Part shown: in pieces, positions 18,963 through 29,377 of the stretch
Numbering within the stretch: the first letter of the stretch is position 1
Layout: every line of letters begins with the position of its first letter
Source: Desulfogranum japonicum DSM 18378
GTDB lineage: Bacteria > Desulfobacterota > Desulfobulbia > Desulfobulbales > Desulfobulbaceae
Length of the DNA: 64,000 nt
Direction of reading: 5' to 3'
Assembly (NCBI RefSeq): GCF_000429945.1
Contig: NZ_AUCV01000021.1
Location: 45,710 to 109,709, forward strand
Made by a program: the position numbers and the translations under genes
The notes under the pieces: model-generated
Seen by the model: the letters and a program-made list of their open reading frames with translations, nothing else
Told to the model about the DNA's origin: nothing
The model's database searches: none

Positions 18963-21350
18963 TTAGCCGACATTGCGCATCTGCTCAGCTCTGTGACGAA
19001 ACTGGAGATGATACAACATTTCCAGATAGCGGTTTGTTTCCTCTCGCTCCAGATTCGTCGAAAATTTCCAGAAGCCGTAAATGCAGGTCAGGGTAAGCAG
19101 CCTCTTGGCATACAGCTTCCACGTATACCGTTCGGCAACCCTCTGCCGGCCCTGGGCGCTGATAGTCTCCCAGTAATTGGGATCCTCCGCACATTTTTGG
19201 AAGAAATCCAACATAACCTGCGTCGCTTTATCACCATGATTAGGATCGATATGAAATCCAGAACGTCCATGCTCTATGATTTCCAATGGCCCACCAAAGC
19301 AGGTGGCGAATGTCGGCAATCCGGACACCATGGCTTCAATGACAGTCAGGCCAAAAGCTTCAAAGTAGGCAGGTTGTACAAAAACCCCTTTCCTGTCGGC
19401 CACATAACGATACAACTCACCTGAAAGTTTTTTATCCAGGCGAACTCCCAACCACCGCACCTTGGATTCCAGGTTATAGGTATCAATAATTTCATGCATC
19501 CGTAAAACCTGCTCACGCTCTTCATTATCCCCGCTGTAATCAGGATTGGTGGTACCTCCTATAATCAACAGGTTGCTCAGCTCCTGCAATTCAGGATTCT
19601 CTCCATACCACTGCACAAGCCCGGTGAGATTTTTAATGTGGTCCAGCCTGGCCATGGAAAACAGGAGGGGTTTATCCTTATCCGCCAGTTCTCCGCGACT
19701 GTCCGCTTGCGCCGAGCCATAAATCAAATCCTCAAGCTCTCCATGCAGACCATAGAGCCGCATGTCATTTTCAGTATAGGAAAAATAGGTTTCTTCGTCG
19801 GCTCCCGGGGACACGATATTGAATTTGGGGTCAAACACATCTACACCGTGAATGATACGCTGTAATCCTGGCATGGTAAATGAGCTGTAACTTTCATACT
19901 GCCCCACCACGTCACTGGATCCAGCTATCTCCTGAAAGGTGGAACTGATAATGAAATCAGCGGAATTCATCGCTATGAGATCAGCCGTAAACTGGCAGGA
20001 AAAGTGGTATTGTTCCTCCATATCCTTCCAATACAGGGCGGAATACAGATATTTGGTCTTTTCCAGGGCATGGGCAATGGTGCACATGGTAACTTCAAGA
20101 CTCCGGGCAAGGAGGTAGGCCACCAGATTTCCATCGGAATAATTTCCGATTATCAGGTCAGGGCGCCTGCCCAGCCTGGCGAGAATCTCTTTTTCCGCCT
20201 CACGACTGAATTCCTCCAAATAAGGCCAGACCTGGAAACGTGATATCCAATGGGGGATAATTGTACCATCGTGGTTCCGAAAAGGGATACGTACAATACT
20301 GGCATTGTCCGTTCCATGAACCTGCTCCACCGGGTAGGAGCAGGTTGTACCTTCAGAATCCGGAATAAGACGGGTGATAATCAGAATCTGGGGAGTAAAG
20401 TCCAATCCCTGATTGTAAATTCGTTTCTGCATCTCCCTTTCCAGAGCACGGACCTGGTCCAGAATATATACAACCTGGCCACCGGTATCTGGCCTTCCGA
20501 GCACATGTTCCTGCCCGAAAAAACCATGGGGAGAAAGAATAACCACATTAAAAATCATGGGAATCCTGGCAAGAAACTGTTCCAGGATTTCGTGATCAGG
20601 AGCCTCGAGAAGATCTGCCAGCAGGCTCATACTGATCCTGATTCCTTCGATGGTGCGGCCCCATCCTGGTTCAAACCCCAAAACCCTCAAATCATGGGCG
20701 AGATCCGGCCATTCCCGATCCGGGGGTTGTTTATCCAGATATTCCATGCCCCTGATCAACGCCCTGCGCAAGTCTGCCGTACTATCAATCTTGTTATTGA
20801 TCATAAAAGAGACATCCTGGTAGCCATGCACTTTGAGAAAGGCAAGCAACGGCTCTTCACCCTGGGCAAGTTCATTGGTCAGCTTGGTGGAAAAACGTCT
20901 GTTCAGAAACTCTACTCCATGACCGATTGAGCGTGACTGATTCATTTTAGGAAAGTTACGTTCAAAGGGATTAAAGTCGATTTCGAGAATGGGTATATTA
21001 TAACTGTCATTGACGAGATTTTCCTTAAACGCAAGAAATTCTGCAGTGGAAACCTCTTCAAAACTCATACTTTCAAAATGGTAACGCACGTAGAGCCAGC
21101 GGGCTACCCGAGGCCTGATATCCAGATACAGCCAGGGATCTACAATGGTCGCTTCCTGGCTCTTTTTCAGTGCTTCTGCCAAAGGCGAGTCAAGGAGATA
21201 CTCATGTCCGTTTTCTTTACAGAACCGAAGAAATTCATCCCAGATCTCACTGCCTAAAATAAGATTTCTGCCATCTCCCTGAAAACGTCTGAAGAGGCTG
21301 TATACAGCATCCTGATTATCTTCTACAAAGCGTCGTAATTTTGTCAGCAT
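18963..21350 (-). CDS. sucrose synthase
   Basis: 795 residues, the size of plant and bacterial sucrose synthases. The start is the ATG after AAAGGAG. The N-terminal regulatory region (1-270) precedes the GT4 part with [20 protein letters not shown] and the E-x7-E motif [14 protein letters not shown] near residue 670. It reversibly cleaves sucrose with a nucleotide diphosphate to NDP-glucose and fructose. With the convergent SPS/SPP gene it closes a cycle of sucrose build-up and recovery. Confidence 0.92.
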   Translation of the reverse strand: MLTKLRRFVEDNQDAVYSLFRRFQGDGRNLILGSEIWDEFLRFCKENGHEYLLDSPLAEALKKSQEATIVDPWLYLDIRPRVARWLYVRYHFESMSFEEVSTAEFLAFKENLVNDSYNIPILEIDFNPFERNFPKMNQSRSIGHGVEFLNRRFSTKLTNELAQGEEPLLAFLKVHGYQDVSFMINNKIDSTADLRRALIRGMEYLDKQPPDREWPDLAHDLRVLGFEPGWGRTIEGIRISMSLLADLLEAPDHEILEQFLARIPMIFNVVILSPHGFFGQEHVLGRPDTGGQVVYILDQVRALEREMQKRIYNQGLDFTPQILIITRLIPDSEGTTCSYPVEQVHGTDNASIVRIPFRNHDGTIIPHWISRFQVWPYLEEFSREAEKEILARLGRRPDLIIGNYSDGNLVAYLLARSLEVTMCTIAHALEKTKYLYSALYWKDMEEQYHFSCQFTADLIAMNSADFIISSTFQEIAGSSDVVGQYESYSSFTMPGLQRIIHGVDVFDPKFNIVSPGADEETYFSYTENDMRLYGLHGELEDLIYGSAQADSRGELADKDKPLLFSMARLDHIKNLTGLVQWYGENPELQELSNLLIIGGTTNPDYSGDNEEREQVLRMHEIIDTYNLESKVRWLGVRLDKKLSGELYRYVADRKGVFVQPAYFEAFGLTVIEAMVSGLPTFATCFGGPLEIIEHGRSGFHIDPNHGDKATQVMLDFFQKCAEDPNYWETISAQGRQRVAERYTWKLYAKRLLTLTCIYGFWKFSTNLEREETNRYLEMLYHLQFRHRAEQMRNVG

Positions 21351-21848
21351 TACGGTCTCCTTTTTGATGGGATGTGCCTCGAAAGAGAAACACATCTGTT
21401 AGGGAAGCTATGCGATGTTCCTGGAAGGTTTATATACTGAAAAAATAAAGCCTATCAACATGGGTGGCTCAGCTTGCAAAGAGTGCAGTTGAGTACGCTC
21501 AATCTGAATATTTAAACAAGGTTATTTTTGGTTATAAACCAAAAGAGTGCAGCTAGCAACCAAGGCAGGGCAAATACAACCAGGTTACTCGGACAAACAG
21601 GTAAATCAAACCAGAATGCTTTGCAATTTACCTTGACATCCATTCTCAAAATAGTATGCTGCAATATTATTTATCCACAAACAGTATCATTCAACATAAT
21701 ATTTATTCAACATAATATTACCTAAAGCAATGAAGTCGGATACCCGACGACCTCATATAAATTGTTGTTCTTTCTGCTTTTCACTTCGCCCAGACCGGGC
21801 AAGGGGAAGTTGATTCCTGAACCCTGGTAATTTGAGCAGAGAAAAATC
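21351..21848. other. divergent promoter region, sucrose synthase and betaine transporter
   Basis: About 500 bases between the two divergent start codons. It is AT-rich toward the right half. It should hold osmotically regulated promoters, but no operator could be identified by eye. AAAGGAG sets the sucrose synthase start. Confidence 0.4.
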
Positions 21849-23060
21849 ATGGAAAAAATCGTTGTTAAAAATCTTTTCAAAATTTTTGGCGAAAACCCCA
21901 AAAAAGCCCTGGAGTTGTTGGATAAGGGTTTGGATAAAGAAGCTATTCTGGATAAAACCGGGATGACCGTGGGTGTCCAGGACGCCAATTTCGAAGTACA
22001 TGCCGGTGAAATTTTTGTCATCATGGGGCTTTCCGGTTCTGGAAAATCCACCCTCGTCAGGATGTTAAACAGACTCATCGAACCCACTGCTGGCTCCGTC
22101 CATGTCGATGGAAAAAATGTAGTGGAGATGACACCGAAAGAACTGGTCAGTTTTCGACTCAATAACATGAGCATGGTGTTTCAATCCTTTGCCCTGCTTC
22201 CCCATCTCACCGTCATTGATAATGTTGCCTTTGGCCTTGATCTGGCAGGAGCAGACAAACAGAAGAAAAAGGAACGTGCCCAGGAAGCTCTGGATCAGGT
22301 GGGGCTTTCCGGATGGGAAGACTCCTACCCCTCTCAATTAAGCGGAGGTATGCAGCAAAGGGTTGGCCTTGCACGAGGGCTGGCCGTTGATCCTGATATC
22401 ATTCTTATGGACGAGGCATTTTCCGCACTGGACCCGCTCATTCGCACTGAAATGCAGGATGAACTGCTCAAATTGCAAAAAAACCACCAGCGAACCATTG
22501 TTTTTATTTCCCACGATCTTGATGAAGCACTTCGCATCGGGGACCGTATCGCCATTATGGAAGGTGGAAGTATTGTACAAGTCGGAACGCCTGAAGAAAT
22601 ACTTCAAAGTCCGGCAGATGATTATGTCCGAGCGTTCTTCCGAGGTGTGGACCCAACCAATGTTATTTCTGCGGGCGATATTGTCCGGGATACCCAACTG
22701 ACAATTATCAAGTCCAAGGCAGGTAGTCTGCGAACCACCCATGAACTCATGTCCAGTAAAGACAGAGACGTTGGATATGTGCTGGATTCACATAGAAAAT
22801 TCCTGGGCGTTGTCACTGTGGACAAAATCCAGCAGCTCATTGAAGAAGGAGCCAAAGACAACCCCATAGACCAGGGATTCATCGAAAATGCTAAACCCGT
22901 ACGAGTGGATGACTCCATGCAGGACATTCTGCCGGAAGTTGCCCGCAGCCCCTGGCCGGTTCCTGTAATTGATGAAGACGGAAAATATCTTGGTGTGGTT
23001 TCCAAAAACCGTTTCCTGCGCACACTGCACCGTGCAGAGCAAGAGATGACTACCGCATAA
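21849..23060 (+). CDS. proV: glycine betaine/proline ABC transporter ATP-binding protein
   Basis: 403 residues: an ABC ATPase (Walker A GLSGSGKSTLVRMLNR, signature LSGGMQQRVGLARGL, Walker B IILMDEAFSALDPL) followed by two CBS-like segments (about 275-395). The N-terminal FKIFGENPKKALELLDKG is typical of ProV/OpuAA. The CBS region senses ionic strength in this family. First gene of proVWX; the next start is 24 bp downstream. Confidence 0.92.
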   Translation: MEKIVVKNLFKIFGENPKKALELLDKGLDKEAILDKTGMTVGVQDANFEVHAGEIFVIMGLSGSGKSTLVRMLNRLIEPTAGSVHVDGKNVVEMTPKELVSFRLNNMSMVFQSFALLPHLTVIDNVAFGLDLAGADKQKKKERAQEALDQVGLSGWEDSYPSQLSGGMQQRVGLARGLAVDPDIILMDEAFSALDPLIRTEMQDELLKLQKNHQRTIVFISHDLDEALRIGDRIAIMEGGSIVQVGTPEEILQSPADDYVRAFFRGVDPTNVISAGDIVRDTQLTIIKSKAGSLRTTHELMSSKDRDVGYVLDSHRKFLGVVTVDKIQQLIEEGAKDNPIDQGFIENAKPVRVDDSMQDILPEVARSPWPVPVIDEDGKYLGVVSKNRFLRTLHRAEQEMTTA

Positions 23061-23084
23061 AACAACCTACAGGAATACGTAATT

Positions 23085-23915
23085 ATGTTTGAGGATAAAG
23101 TAATTCCCCTTGACTCCTGGGTCTCCCAGGCTGTGGATTTTCTTGTTGAAAATTATCGAGAATTTTTTCAAACCATCAAGTGGCCGGTTGAAAAAACGCT
23201 TAACGCATTGGATGTAGGGCTTAATGCCGTTCATCCTCTTATTATCATAGCAGTGATAGCTGCTCTTGCCTACCGGTTTGCATCCAAGGGGCTGGCTCTG
23301 TTTTCTGTTGTCACCCTGGTGCTCATAGGCCTGCTCGGACTGTGGGAGGATACCATGACCACTCTGGCCATGGTGCTGTCCTCTGTCCTGTTCTGCATGC
23401 TGGCTGGTGTTCCGCTTGGCATATGCTCCGGGCGCAGCGACCGTTTTGAAGCAGGATTACGGCCTGTTCTTGATGCCATGCAAACCACTCCTGCTTTTGT
23501 CTATCTGGTTCCCATTGTCATGCTCTTTTCCGTGGGTAATGTTGCGGGCGTCCTGGCGACCATCGTTTTTGCCCTGCCGCCACTCATTCGTTTGACAAGT
23601 CTCGGTATCCGCCAGGTGCATCCGGAGCTGGTTGAAGCAGCTCAGGCTTTTGGTGCCACACGCTGGCAGGTACTGCATAAAGTGCAGATTCCCCTGGCCA
23701 TGCCTTCCATCATGGCCGGTTTGAATCAGACGATCATGATGGCACTTTCCATGGTTGTTATCGCAGCCCTTATAGGTGCGGGCGGCCTTGGCTCACCCGT
23801 TATTCTTGGTCTGAACACCCTGGATATCGGCATGGCTGTCATTGGTGGCTTCGGCATTGTATTGCTGGCCGTCATCCTTGACCGCATCACCCAGGCTATG
23901 GCACAGAAAAAATAA
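23085..23915 (+). CDS. proW: glycine betaine/proline ABC transporter permease
   Basis: 276 residues with about six membrane segments from residue 45 on and the permease EAA-type loop VEAAQAFGATRWQVLHKVQIPLA. The N terminus (PLDSWVSQAVDFLVENYREFF) is the usual ProW/OpuAB start. It forms the channel for betaine or proline betaine with ProV. The next gene begins 58 bp downstream. Confidence 0.92.
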   Translation: MFEDKVIPLDSWVSQAVDFLVENYREFFQTIKWPVEKTLNALDVGLNAVHPLIIIAVIAALAYRFASKGLALFSVVTLVLIGLLGLWEDTMTTLAMVLSSVLFCMLAGVPLGICSGRSDRFEAGLRPVLDAMQTTPAFVYLVPIVMLFSVGNVAGVLATIVFALPPLIRLTSLGIRQVHPELVEAAQAFGATRWQVLHKVQIPLAMPSIMAGLNQTIMMALSMVVIAALIGAGGLGSPVILGLNTLDIGMAVIGGFGIVLLAVILDRITQAMAQKK

Positions 23916-23973
23916 GAGACCGTATACGTCAGAGGAACTTATCGCTACAGATAACTCTAAAAAGGAGAAAGTA

Positions 23974-25005
23974 ATGCTCAGATTTACCAAAGCCGCACTT
24001 GGCCTCACCCTTGCTCTTACACTGAGCGCCGGTTCTGCCCTTGCTTCGGATAAACCCGGAGAAGGAAAGACCCTGCAACCTGCCAGGGCCACCTGGAACA
24101 CCGGTTTTTTCCAAGAGGCACTGGTACGTAAGGGCCTGGAAGAACTCGGGTACAAAGTCAAAAAACCAAAAGATCTGCAAAATCCGATCTTTTATAAATC
24201 CGTTGTTTTCGGGGATGTAGACTACTGGACCAACGGCTGGTTCCCCAACCATGACAGCCAACTCCCCAAGAATTTCGATGAAAAAGCAGGCAAATACGGA
24301 TATGTCGTCAAGGCAGGTGGTTTACAGGGATACCTGGTATCCAAAAAAGAAGTGGATAAATTCAACATCCAGTCGCTGGACGATTTCAAACGGGAAGAGG
24401 TAAAAAAAGCCTTTGATAAAAATGGTGACGGCAAAGCGGATCTGACCGCATGCCCTCCAGGATGGGGATGTGAAAATGTTATCTCACATCATATGAAAGT
24501 CTATGATCTGGATGCGCATATTAACCCTGTGAAAGCTTCCTACGAGGCGGGTATGGCCTCAGCGCTGGCAGCTTACAAAAGCGGTGAGCCTATCTTTTTC
24601 TATACCTGGGCACCAAACTGGACGATCTTCAAGCTCAAACCAGGTAAAGATGTCATGTGGATTAATGTTCCGAAAATCATGCCAAAGGAATCCCAGAAAG
24701 CCGCAGAAGATCGTATGACTGTCTCCGGCATCCAGGGTGCTGTAAGCGATCCTGTGAAGCTTGGCTTCGTGGTTTCAGATATTCAGATAGTTGCCAATAA
24801 AAAATTCATTGCGGAAAATCCCGCTGCCAAGAAATTCTTTGAGGTGTTCACGCTTCCTCTGGAAGATATCAACGAACAGAACACCAAAATGAATGAAGGT
24901 GAAAAATCTCCACAGGATATCGAACGGCACGTCAGCGATTGGATTGCCAAAAATACCGACAAGTGGAACAGCTGGCTGGACGAAGCCCGTAAAGCAGCAG
25001 AATAA
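23974..25005 (+). CDS. proX: glycine betaine-binding periplasmic protein
   Basis: 343 residues, with the start after AAAGGAG. A signal peptide (1-25, ending SALAS) leads into the ProX fold. Aromatic residues for the betaine cage are abundant (DYWTNGWFPNHD, FYTWAPNWT). Two cysteines in CPPGWGCEN match the ProX disulfide loop. It delivers betaine to ProVW and closes the operon before a terminator at 25028-25070. Confidence 0.93.
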   Translation: MLRFTKAALGLTLALTLSAGSALASDKPGEGKTLQPARATWNTGFFQEALVRKGLEELGYKVKKPKDLQNPIFYKSVVFGDVDYWTNGWFPNHDSQLPKNFDEKAGKYGYVVKAGGLQGYLVSKKEVDKFNIQSLDDFKREEVKKAFDKNGDGKADLTACPPGWGCENVISHHMKVYDLDAHINPVKASYEAGMASALAAYKSGEPIFFYTWAPNWTIFKLKPGKDVMWINVPKIMPKESQKAAEDRMTVSGIQGAVSDPVKLGFVVSDIQIVANKKFIAENPAAKKFFEVFTLPLEDINEQNTKMNEGEKSPQDIERHVSDWIAKNTDKWNSWLDEARKAAE

Positions 25006-25027
25006 AACTGACCTGACAAGCCTGCAA

Positions 25028-25070
25028 GAGACCTCAGGCACTGCAAAGGAGCCTGGGGTCTCGCTGCATT
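25028..25070 (+). terminator. terminator after proX
   Basis: Hairpin of GAGACCTCAGGC (25028-25039) and GCCTGGGGTCTC (25051-25062), with a bulge, followed by GCTGCATTTTT. It ends the proVWX unit and is placed before the MarR gene. Confidence 0.8.
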
Positions 25071-25222
25071 TTTCAGTAACACATAGAAGTTTTTCCTTTC
25101 CTTTGTCATACGGTTTTCTGTTATCAGCAGGTGAGAACATAATTTTGTATCCTCTGCATTGTCCCATTGACAGATCTTGAACCTTTATTCTATATACACT
25201 GTGCATACGTCCATGGACCACC

Positions 25223-25744
25223 ATGCCAAACATACCAAAAAATGCTGAAACCAGTCGTACCAATAGCCTTATGGATTTTCGCCAGCAACGAATGCAAAAT
25301 ATTACCAAACAGCTGCGAGTAATTTTCAGAGCTGTTCAGGCCCACTCTAAAACCGTGGAACGTTCCTGCGGCCTGAGTGGTGCAAAACTCTGGATGCTTT
25401 GGGAACTTTTTGCCAGTCCCGGATTAAAAGTTTCCGAGCTGGCCAGGGCTCTGACAATCCATCCTTCCACATGCAGCAACATGCTTGACCAGCTGGAAGC
25501 CCAGGATCTGGTACGCAGGGATCGATCAAAAAAAGATCAGCGTGCAGTGCATCTGTACCTCACGGAATATGGTACCAAACTTTTGGCAGATGCTCCCAGA
25601 CCTGCTCAGGGAACATTATCCGAAGCTCTGGCTAGGCTGAACGATACTCACCTGGTCAATCTGGAAGATGGGCTGAACCAGTTAATAGCTGAAATGCATG
25701 CCACAGATGAAAGTGCAGGAATGCTGCCCATACCGGGAGAATAA
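25223..25744 (+). CDS. MarR-family transcriptional regulator
   Basis: 173 residues. The winged helix is seen in LKVSELARALTIHPSTCSNMLDQLEAQDLVRRDRSKKDQRAVHLYLTEYG, with the DRSKKDQRA wing typical of MarR. Flanking helices would form the dimer. Its place directly after proVWX makes it a candidate regulator of compatible-solute uptake (compare EctR-type MarR proteins). That is inference from position. Confidence 0.85.
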   Translation: MPNIPKNAETSRTNSLMDFRQQRMQNITKQLRVIFRAVQAHSKTVERSCGLSGAKLWMLWELFASPGLKVSELARALTIHPSTCSNMLDQLEAQDLVRRDRSKKDQRAVHLYLTEYGTKLLADAPRPAQGTLSEALARLNDTHLVNLEDGLNQLIAEMHATDESAGMLPIPGE

Positions 25745-25928
25745 TCCATATAGCGGCTACTGGAATATACGCGTACCGCCGAGGATAAAAATTTAAGAAG
25801 AATACAGTCAACGGGCAAAAAAAGTATTTATGGACAGTCACAAGCCCAAAAGATGCTCGATCCCACCGCATAATTAGGCTATAGTCATTGTAGTTGAACT
25901 CAATTTTTCTTACCTGCACGGAAAAGTA

Positions 25929-26420
25929 ATGGAAGTACCACCGATCACTACCTTTCAGGACGCCATTAAACGTCTTGCCCGATTTGGCATCGAAGAACAG
26001 CATATCTACCTGGTAGACTTGGTAATTCTGGCGGAAATGGCCTGGGCCGATGAATGTATTCAACAGGCAGAGGTCGAGCTTCTGGTCGATTACATGCTCG
26101 ATCATGTTCAGGAAATCAACCAACTGGCAGGCTGCCTGGTACTGGATGAATACATGGCTGCAGATTTTGTAGCAGAACTGCTTGGCCAGAAACCAGAGCC
26201 CTCAATGCTCCATGCCATGCGCCAGGCATTTATTCCCATCCGACTTGCCAACAAAAGCCAGCAGGAAGCAGAAGATATTACTGCCAACCTGCTCAGTGCC
26301 TGCCTGGATATCGCCGCCAGCTCTGTCACAAAATATCCTTATGGGCTCAAGGAACGTTTTACAAGGGAAGAAAAATCCTATTTCCACGCCCTGCAGCGTT
26401 TGCTCAGCCAGGCTTTATGA
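25929..26420 (+). CDS. TerB-like all-helical protein of unknown function
   Basis: 163 residues, predicted all-helical. The pattern YLVDLVILAEMAWADECIQQAEVELLVDYM resembles the start of TerB/DjlA-N-like domains (acidic residues that bind metal). No signal or membrane segment. It is separate from its neighbours, with 180-185 bp on each side. The family call is tentative. Confidence 0.5.
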   Translation: MEVPPITTFQDAIKRLARFGIEEQHIYLVDLVILAEMAWADECIQQAEVELLVDYMLDHVQEINQLAGCLVLDEYMAADFVAELLGQKPEPSMLHAMRQAFIPIRLANKSQQEAEDITANLLSACLDIAASSVTKYPYGLKERFTREEKSYFHALQRLLSQAL

Positions 26421-26519
26421 TTTTTAGTAACCGGTAACAAAAATACAGGGGAGTTTCAAGCTGACCGTCTCCCCTACGAGGTGGTATCCATTTTTAACGG
26501 TTACCTTTTTCGCACCCTT

Positions 26520-26562
26520 TTCATATTCCCTTCACATTCTGTTCACACTACCTGGCTAAGAT
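26520..26562 (+). promoter_or_regulatory. cre tag (CreB operator) and promoter of the VIT-exosortase-creBC operon
   Basis: TTCAC (26531-26535), six bases, TTCAC (26542-26546) is a perfect match to the E. coli cre tag TTCAC-N6-TTCAC. A third half-site, TTCAT, lies at 26520-26524 in the same 11-bp register. A -10-like TAAGAT follows at 26557-26562, with no good -35 box, so the repeats overlap the -35 position as expected for an OmpR-family activator. The operon itself encodes CreB- and CreC-like proteins, which implies autoregulation. Confidence 0.8.
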
Positions 26563-26603
26563 GAAAGAAATACCATTATTCATCTTTTACCAGGAGGTTC
26601 CCC

Positions 26604-28595
26604 ATGTATTCCGATCGAATACTGTTCTTCTGCTTGATCGTATTCATCTGTGTGCCCTTCACAGCTACGGCAAAAATACAAAGAGATACAACACTCTCCC
26701 CGTATTTCTTTATTGAAGGTGCAGAAAAATCCCACGATGATTTTCCCCTCAAGGACACCAAAGTCGAAGTAGTGATAAGTGGCGTAATCGCCAATGTCAC
26801 AGTTCGTCAATACTATGCGAATAACGGCTCACATCCAATCAATGCAAAATATATTTTTCCCGGATCAACCAATGCGGCTGTTCATGGCATGACCATGACC
26901 ATAGGTGAACGCCGGATCACAGCGCAAATTCACAAAAAAGAAAAAGCAAAACAAATTTTTGAACAGGCAAAGGCTGCGGGTAAAAACAGTTCGCTGCTCA
27001 GCCAGCAACGCCCCAATGTCTTCAGCATGGATGTCGCCAACATCATGCCTGGAGATACTGTTGAAATCGAGTTACGCTACAGCGAACTCCTGGTACCATC
27101 TGAGTCGATATACAGTTTTGTATTCCCAACGGTTGTCGGCCCCAGATACTCTGACCAACCAGCAACAAATGCCAGACCCGAGGACCAATGGATCGCCAAT
27201 CCCTACCTGAAAAAAGGTGCTCAACCCCATACCGGTTTTTCCCTCTCTGCACGTGTAGCCGCCGGCATGCCCATCCATGATGTTCAATGCAGAACCCATA
27301 AAACACGTACAACCTATATCGACGAAAAAAATGTCGACGTACAACTTGATCCCGCAGCATCCTTTGGAGGAGACCGGGATTTTATCCTCAAATACCGTCT
27401 GCAGGGAAAGCAAATCACCTCCGGACTGCTCTTGCAGAAGGGGGAAAAAGAGAATTATTTCCTGCTCATGGCCCAGCCGCCTCAACGTGTCTTGCCCGAA
27501 GCAATTCCACCACGTGAGTATCTCTTTGTCGTTGATGTTTCCGGCTCCATGCATGGCTTTCCGCTACATACAGCCAAAACACTGATAAAAGACCTGGTCA
27601 TGGGGCTTCGGCCGACAGATCACTTCAACCTGCTCCTCTTTGCCGGTTCGTCAGCAGTAATGGCCCCGGCTTCTCTTCCTGCAAACCAAGAAAACATCGA
27701 CCAGGCTCTTCACTTTGTGAATAACCAGCAGGGAGGTGGAGGAACCAATCTGCTTTCTGCCATGAACGAAGCCCTGAGCCTCCCCAAACGAGAAGGTGTT
27801 TCCCGGACCATTGTCGTGCTCACAGATGGCTACATAGATGCGGAAAAAGAAGTGTTTCACACCATTCAGGAAAACCTGCAGCATAGCAACCTGTTTGCTT
27901 TTGGAATAGGCTCCAGCGTCAATCGATACCTGATTGAAGGCATGGCAAAATCCGGACAGGGCGAACCATTTATCGTCACTGACCCGGATATGGCACCAGC
28001 AACTGCCCAGCACTTTCGCGACTATATTTCAGCTCCAGTGTTGACCAATATTCAGGTTACTGCCAACAACTTCACAATGTATGATGTAGAACCTCAAAAA
28101 TTCCCGGATCTTTTTGCACAGCGACCGGTTCTTGTTTTCGGCAAATGGAGGGGAGAACCGAACGGTGTTCTGGAAATTTCGGGAGCAGGCGGCAATGGCC
28201 CTTTTCATCAAAGCTACCAGGTGACAGAAGCAACCATTGTGCAGGATCGGGGACTGGAGTATCTCTGGGCACGAACTCGCATAAGCCGTCTATCTGATTT
28301 TGCGCAAAACAATATCAACCCTGAACACGTGGCAGAAGTTACCACTCTTGGGCTGACTCATAATCTGCTTACTGCCTTTACCAGTTTCGTTGCTGTTGAC
28401 GAACGTATTCGTAATCCCCACACCCAGGCAGAAGATGTCACCCAGCCACTGCCCCTGCCTAAGGGTGTAAGTAACGCCAGCATAGGAAACGGTTCCATGC
28501 ACAGGGTACCTGAGCCGGAACTTATTTTTCTGCTGCCTTTCATTGGACTGGTTCTTGCCTTCAGATACAGAAAACATCGCAAGGCCCAATCATGA
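26604..28595 (+). CDS. VIT and von Willebrand A domain surface protein with exosortase-type C-terminal signal
   Basis: 663 residues, start after CAGGAGG. Signal peptide 1-23; VIT domain about 30-170 (DFPLKDTKVEVVISGVIANV; INAKYIFPG); vWA domain about 305-480 with an intact MIDAS (D311, S313, S315 in VDVSGSMHG). The last 29 residues form VPEPE, a hydrophobic span, then basic RYRKHRK: a PEP-CTERM-like sorting tail. The stop overlaps the next start (ATGA). Related VIT proteins are the single targets of dedicated sortases in marine proteobacteria; here the neighbour is an exosortase. The ligand is unknown. Confidence 0.85.
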   Translation: MYSDRILFFCLIVFICVPFTATAKIQRDTTLSPYFFIEGAEKSHDDFPLKDTKVEVVISGVIANVTVRQYYANNGSHPINAKYIFPGSTNAAVHGMTMTIGERRITAQIHKKEKAKQIFEQAKAAGKNSSLLSQQRPNVFSMDVANIMPGDTVEIELRYSELLVPSESIYSFVFPTVVGPRYSDQPATNARPEDQWIANPYLKKGAQPHTGFSLSARVAAGMPIHDVQCRTHKTRTTYIDEKNVDVQLDPAASFGGDRDFILKYRLQGKQITSGLLLQKGEKENYFLLMAQPPQRVLPEAIPPREYLFVVDVSGSMHGFPLHTAKTLIKDLVMGLRPTDHFNLLLFAGSSAVMAPASLPANQENIDQALHFVNNQQGGGGTNLLSAMNEALSLPKREGVSRTIVVLTDGYIDAEKEVFHTIQENLQHSNLFAFGIGSSVNRYLIEGMAKSGQGEPFIVTDPDMAPATAQHFRDYISAPVLTNIQVTANNFTMYDVEPQKFPDLFAQRPVLVFGKWRGEPNGVLEISGAGGNGPFHQSYQVTEATIVQDRGLEYLWARTRISRLSDFAQNNINPEHVAEVTTLGLTHNLLTAFTSFVAVDERIRNPHTQAEDVTQPLPLPKGVSNASIGNGSMHRVPEPELIFLLPFIGLVLAFRYRKHRKAQS

Positions 28596-29377
28596 ACCTG
28601 TATCGACAGATAACACAGCACCCTGCCCGCATATGGGCAGGATGCTGTGTTCTCCTGTTTGCCCTGATATTAAAACTGTGGTTCAGCTCTGCCACCCCCG
28701 CTCAACTGTGCTGGCTTCTTGGCCCCATAGCAAAACTTATACAACTGTATACCTCTGTGCAGTTTACCTTTGATCCGCATCTGGGATATGTTAACCAACA
28801 ACTCCAGATCATCATTGCACCGGTATGCTGCGGACTGAATTTCATGCTCATTGTCTTGTGCATGGTTGCCTTCCAGGGAATCATCACCCTGAACAGTTCT
28901 CAGCTCTGGAAATGGCTGCTGGTCACTCCGCTGCTGGCCTACACATACACAATCCTGGTCAACTCAGTACGCATTATTCTGGCAATCTGGCTTTTCAAAC
29001 ATCACATGGAAGCTGGTTGGCTTACCCCTGAGCGTGTACACAGATTGAGCGGCATTCTGATATATTATCTTATGCTGTTGTTTCTCTATAACGCCACCAC
29101 TATATTGTTGGAAAAGATCGAACAATCAGCCCAGACGTGCTCATCGCAGGTTCTCGCTCTTTTCCCATTCTTCTGGTATGCTGGCATGACACTGGTTATA
29201 CCGCTGCTCAACAGAAACAGCTATACGCTCAGGTACTGGGAGCACAGCGCCTCCATTCTGTGCATGTGCATTGTACTCACAACGGCATACTCTCTGTCCC
29301 GCAAACTGTGGCAGTCATATCGATCATCCGGTAAACATACAAATTCCCATGGACAAACCCCTGATCTTGATTGTTGA
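28592..29377 (+). CDS. short exosortase dedicated to the VIT protein (XrtK/N-like)
   Basis: 261 residues with about seven membrane segments. The exosortase catalytic set is visible: Cys80 in APVCCGLNF, Arg127 in NSVRIILA and His150 in VHRLSGILIYY. It should cut the PEP-type tail of the upstream VIT protein and transfer the protein to a cell-envelope acceptor. It overlaps the VIT gene by four bases and the creB-like gene by 29. No polysaccharide genes lie nearby, unlike EpsH-type exosortases. The XrtK assignment is from memory of the family and not certain. Confidence 0.82.
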   Translation: MNLYRQITQHPARIWAGCCVLLFALILKLWFSSATPAQLCWLLGPIAKLIQLYTSVQFTFDPHLGYVNQQLQIIIAPVCCGLNFMLIVLCMVAFQGIITLNSSQLWKWLLVTPLLAYTYTILVNSVRIILAIWLFKHHMEAGWLTPERVHRLSGILIYYLMLLFLYNATTILLEKIEQSAQTCSSQVLALFPFFWYAGMTLVIPLLNRNSYTLRYWEHSASILCMCIVLTTAYSLSRKLWQSYRSSGKHTNSHGQTPDLDC

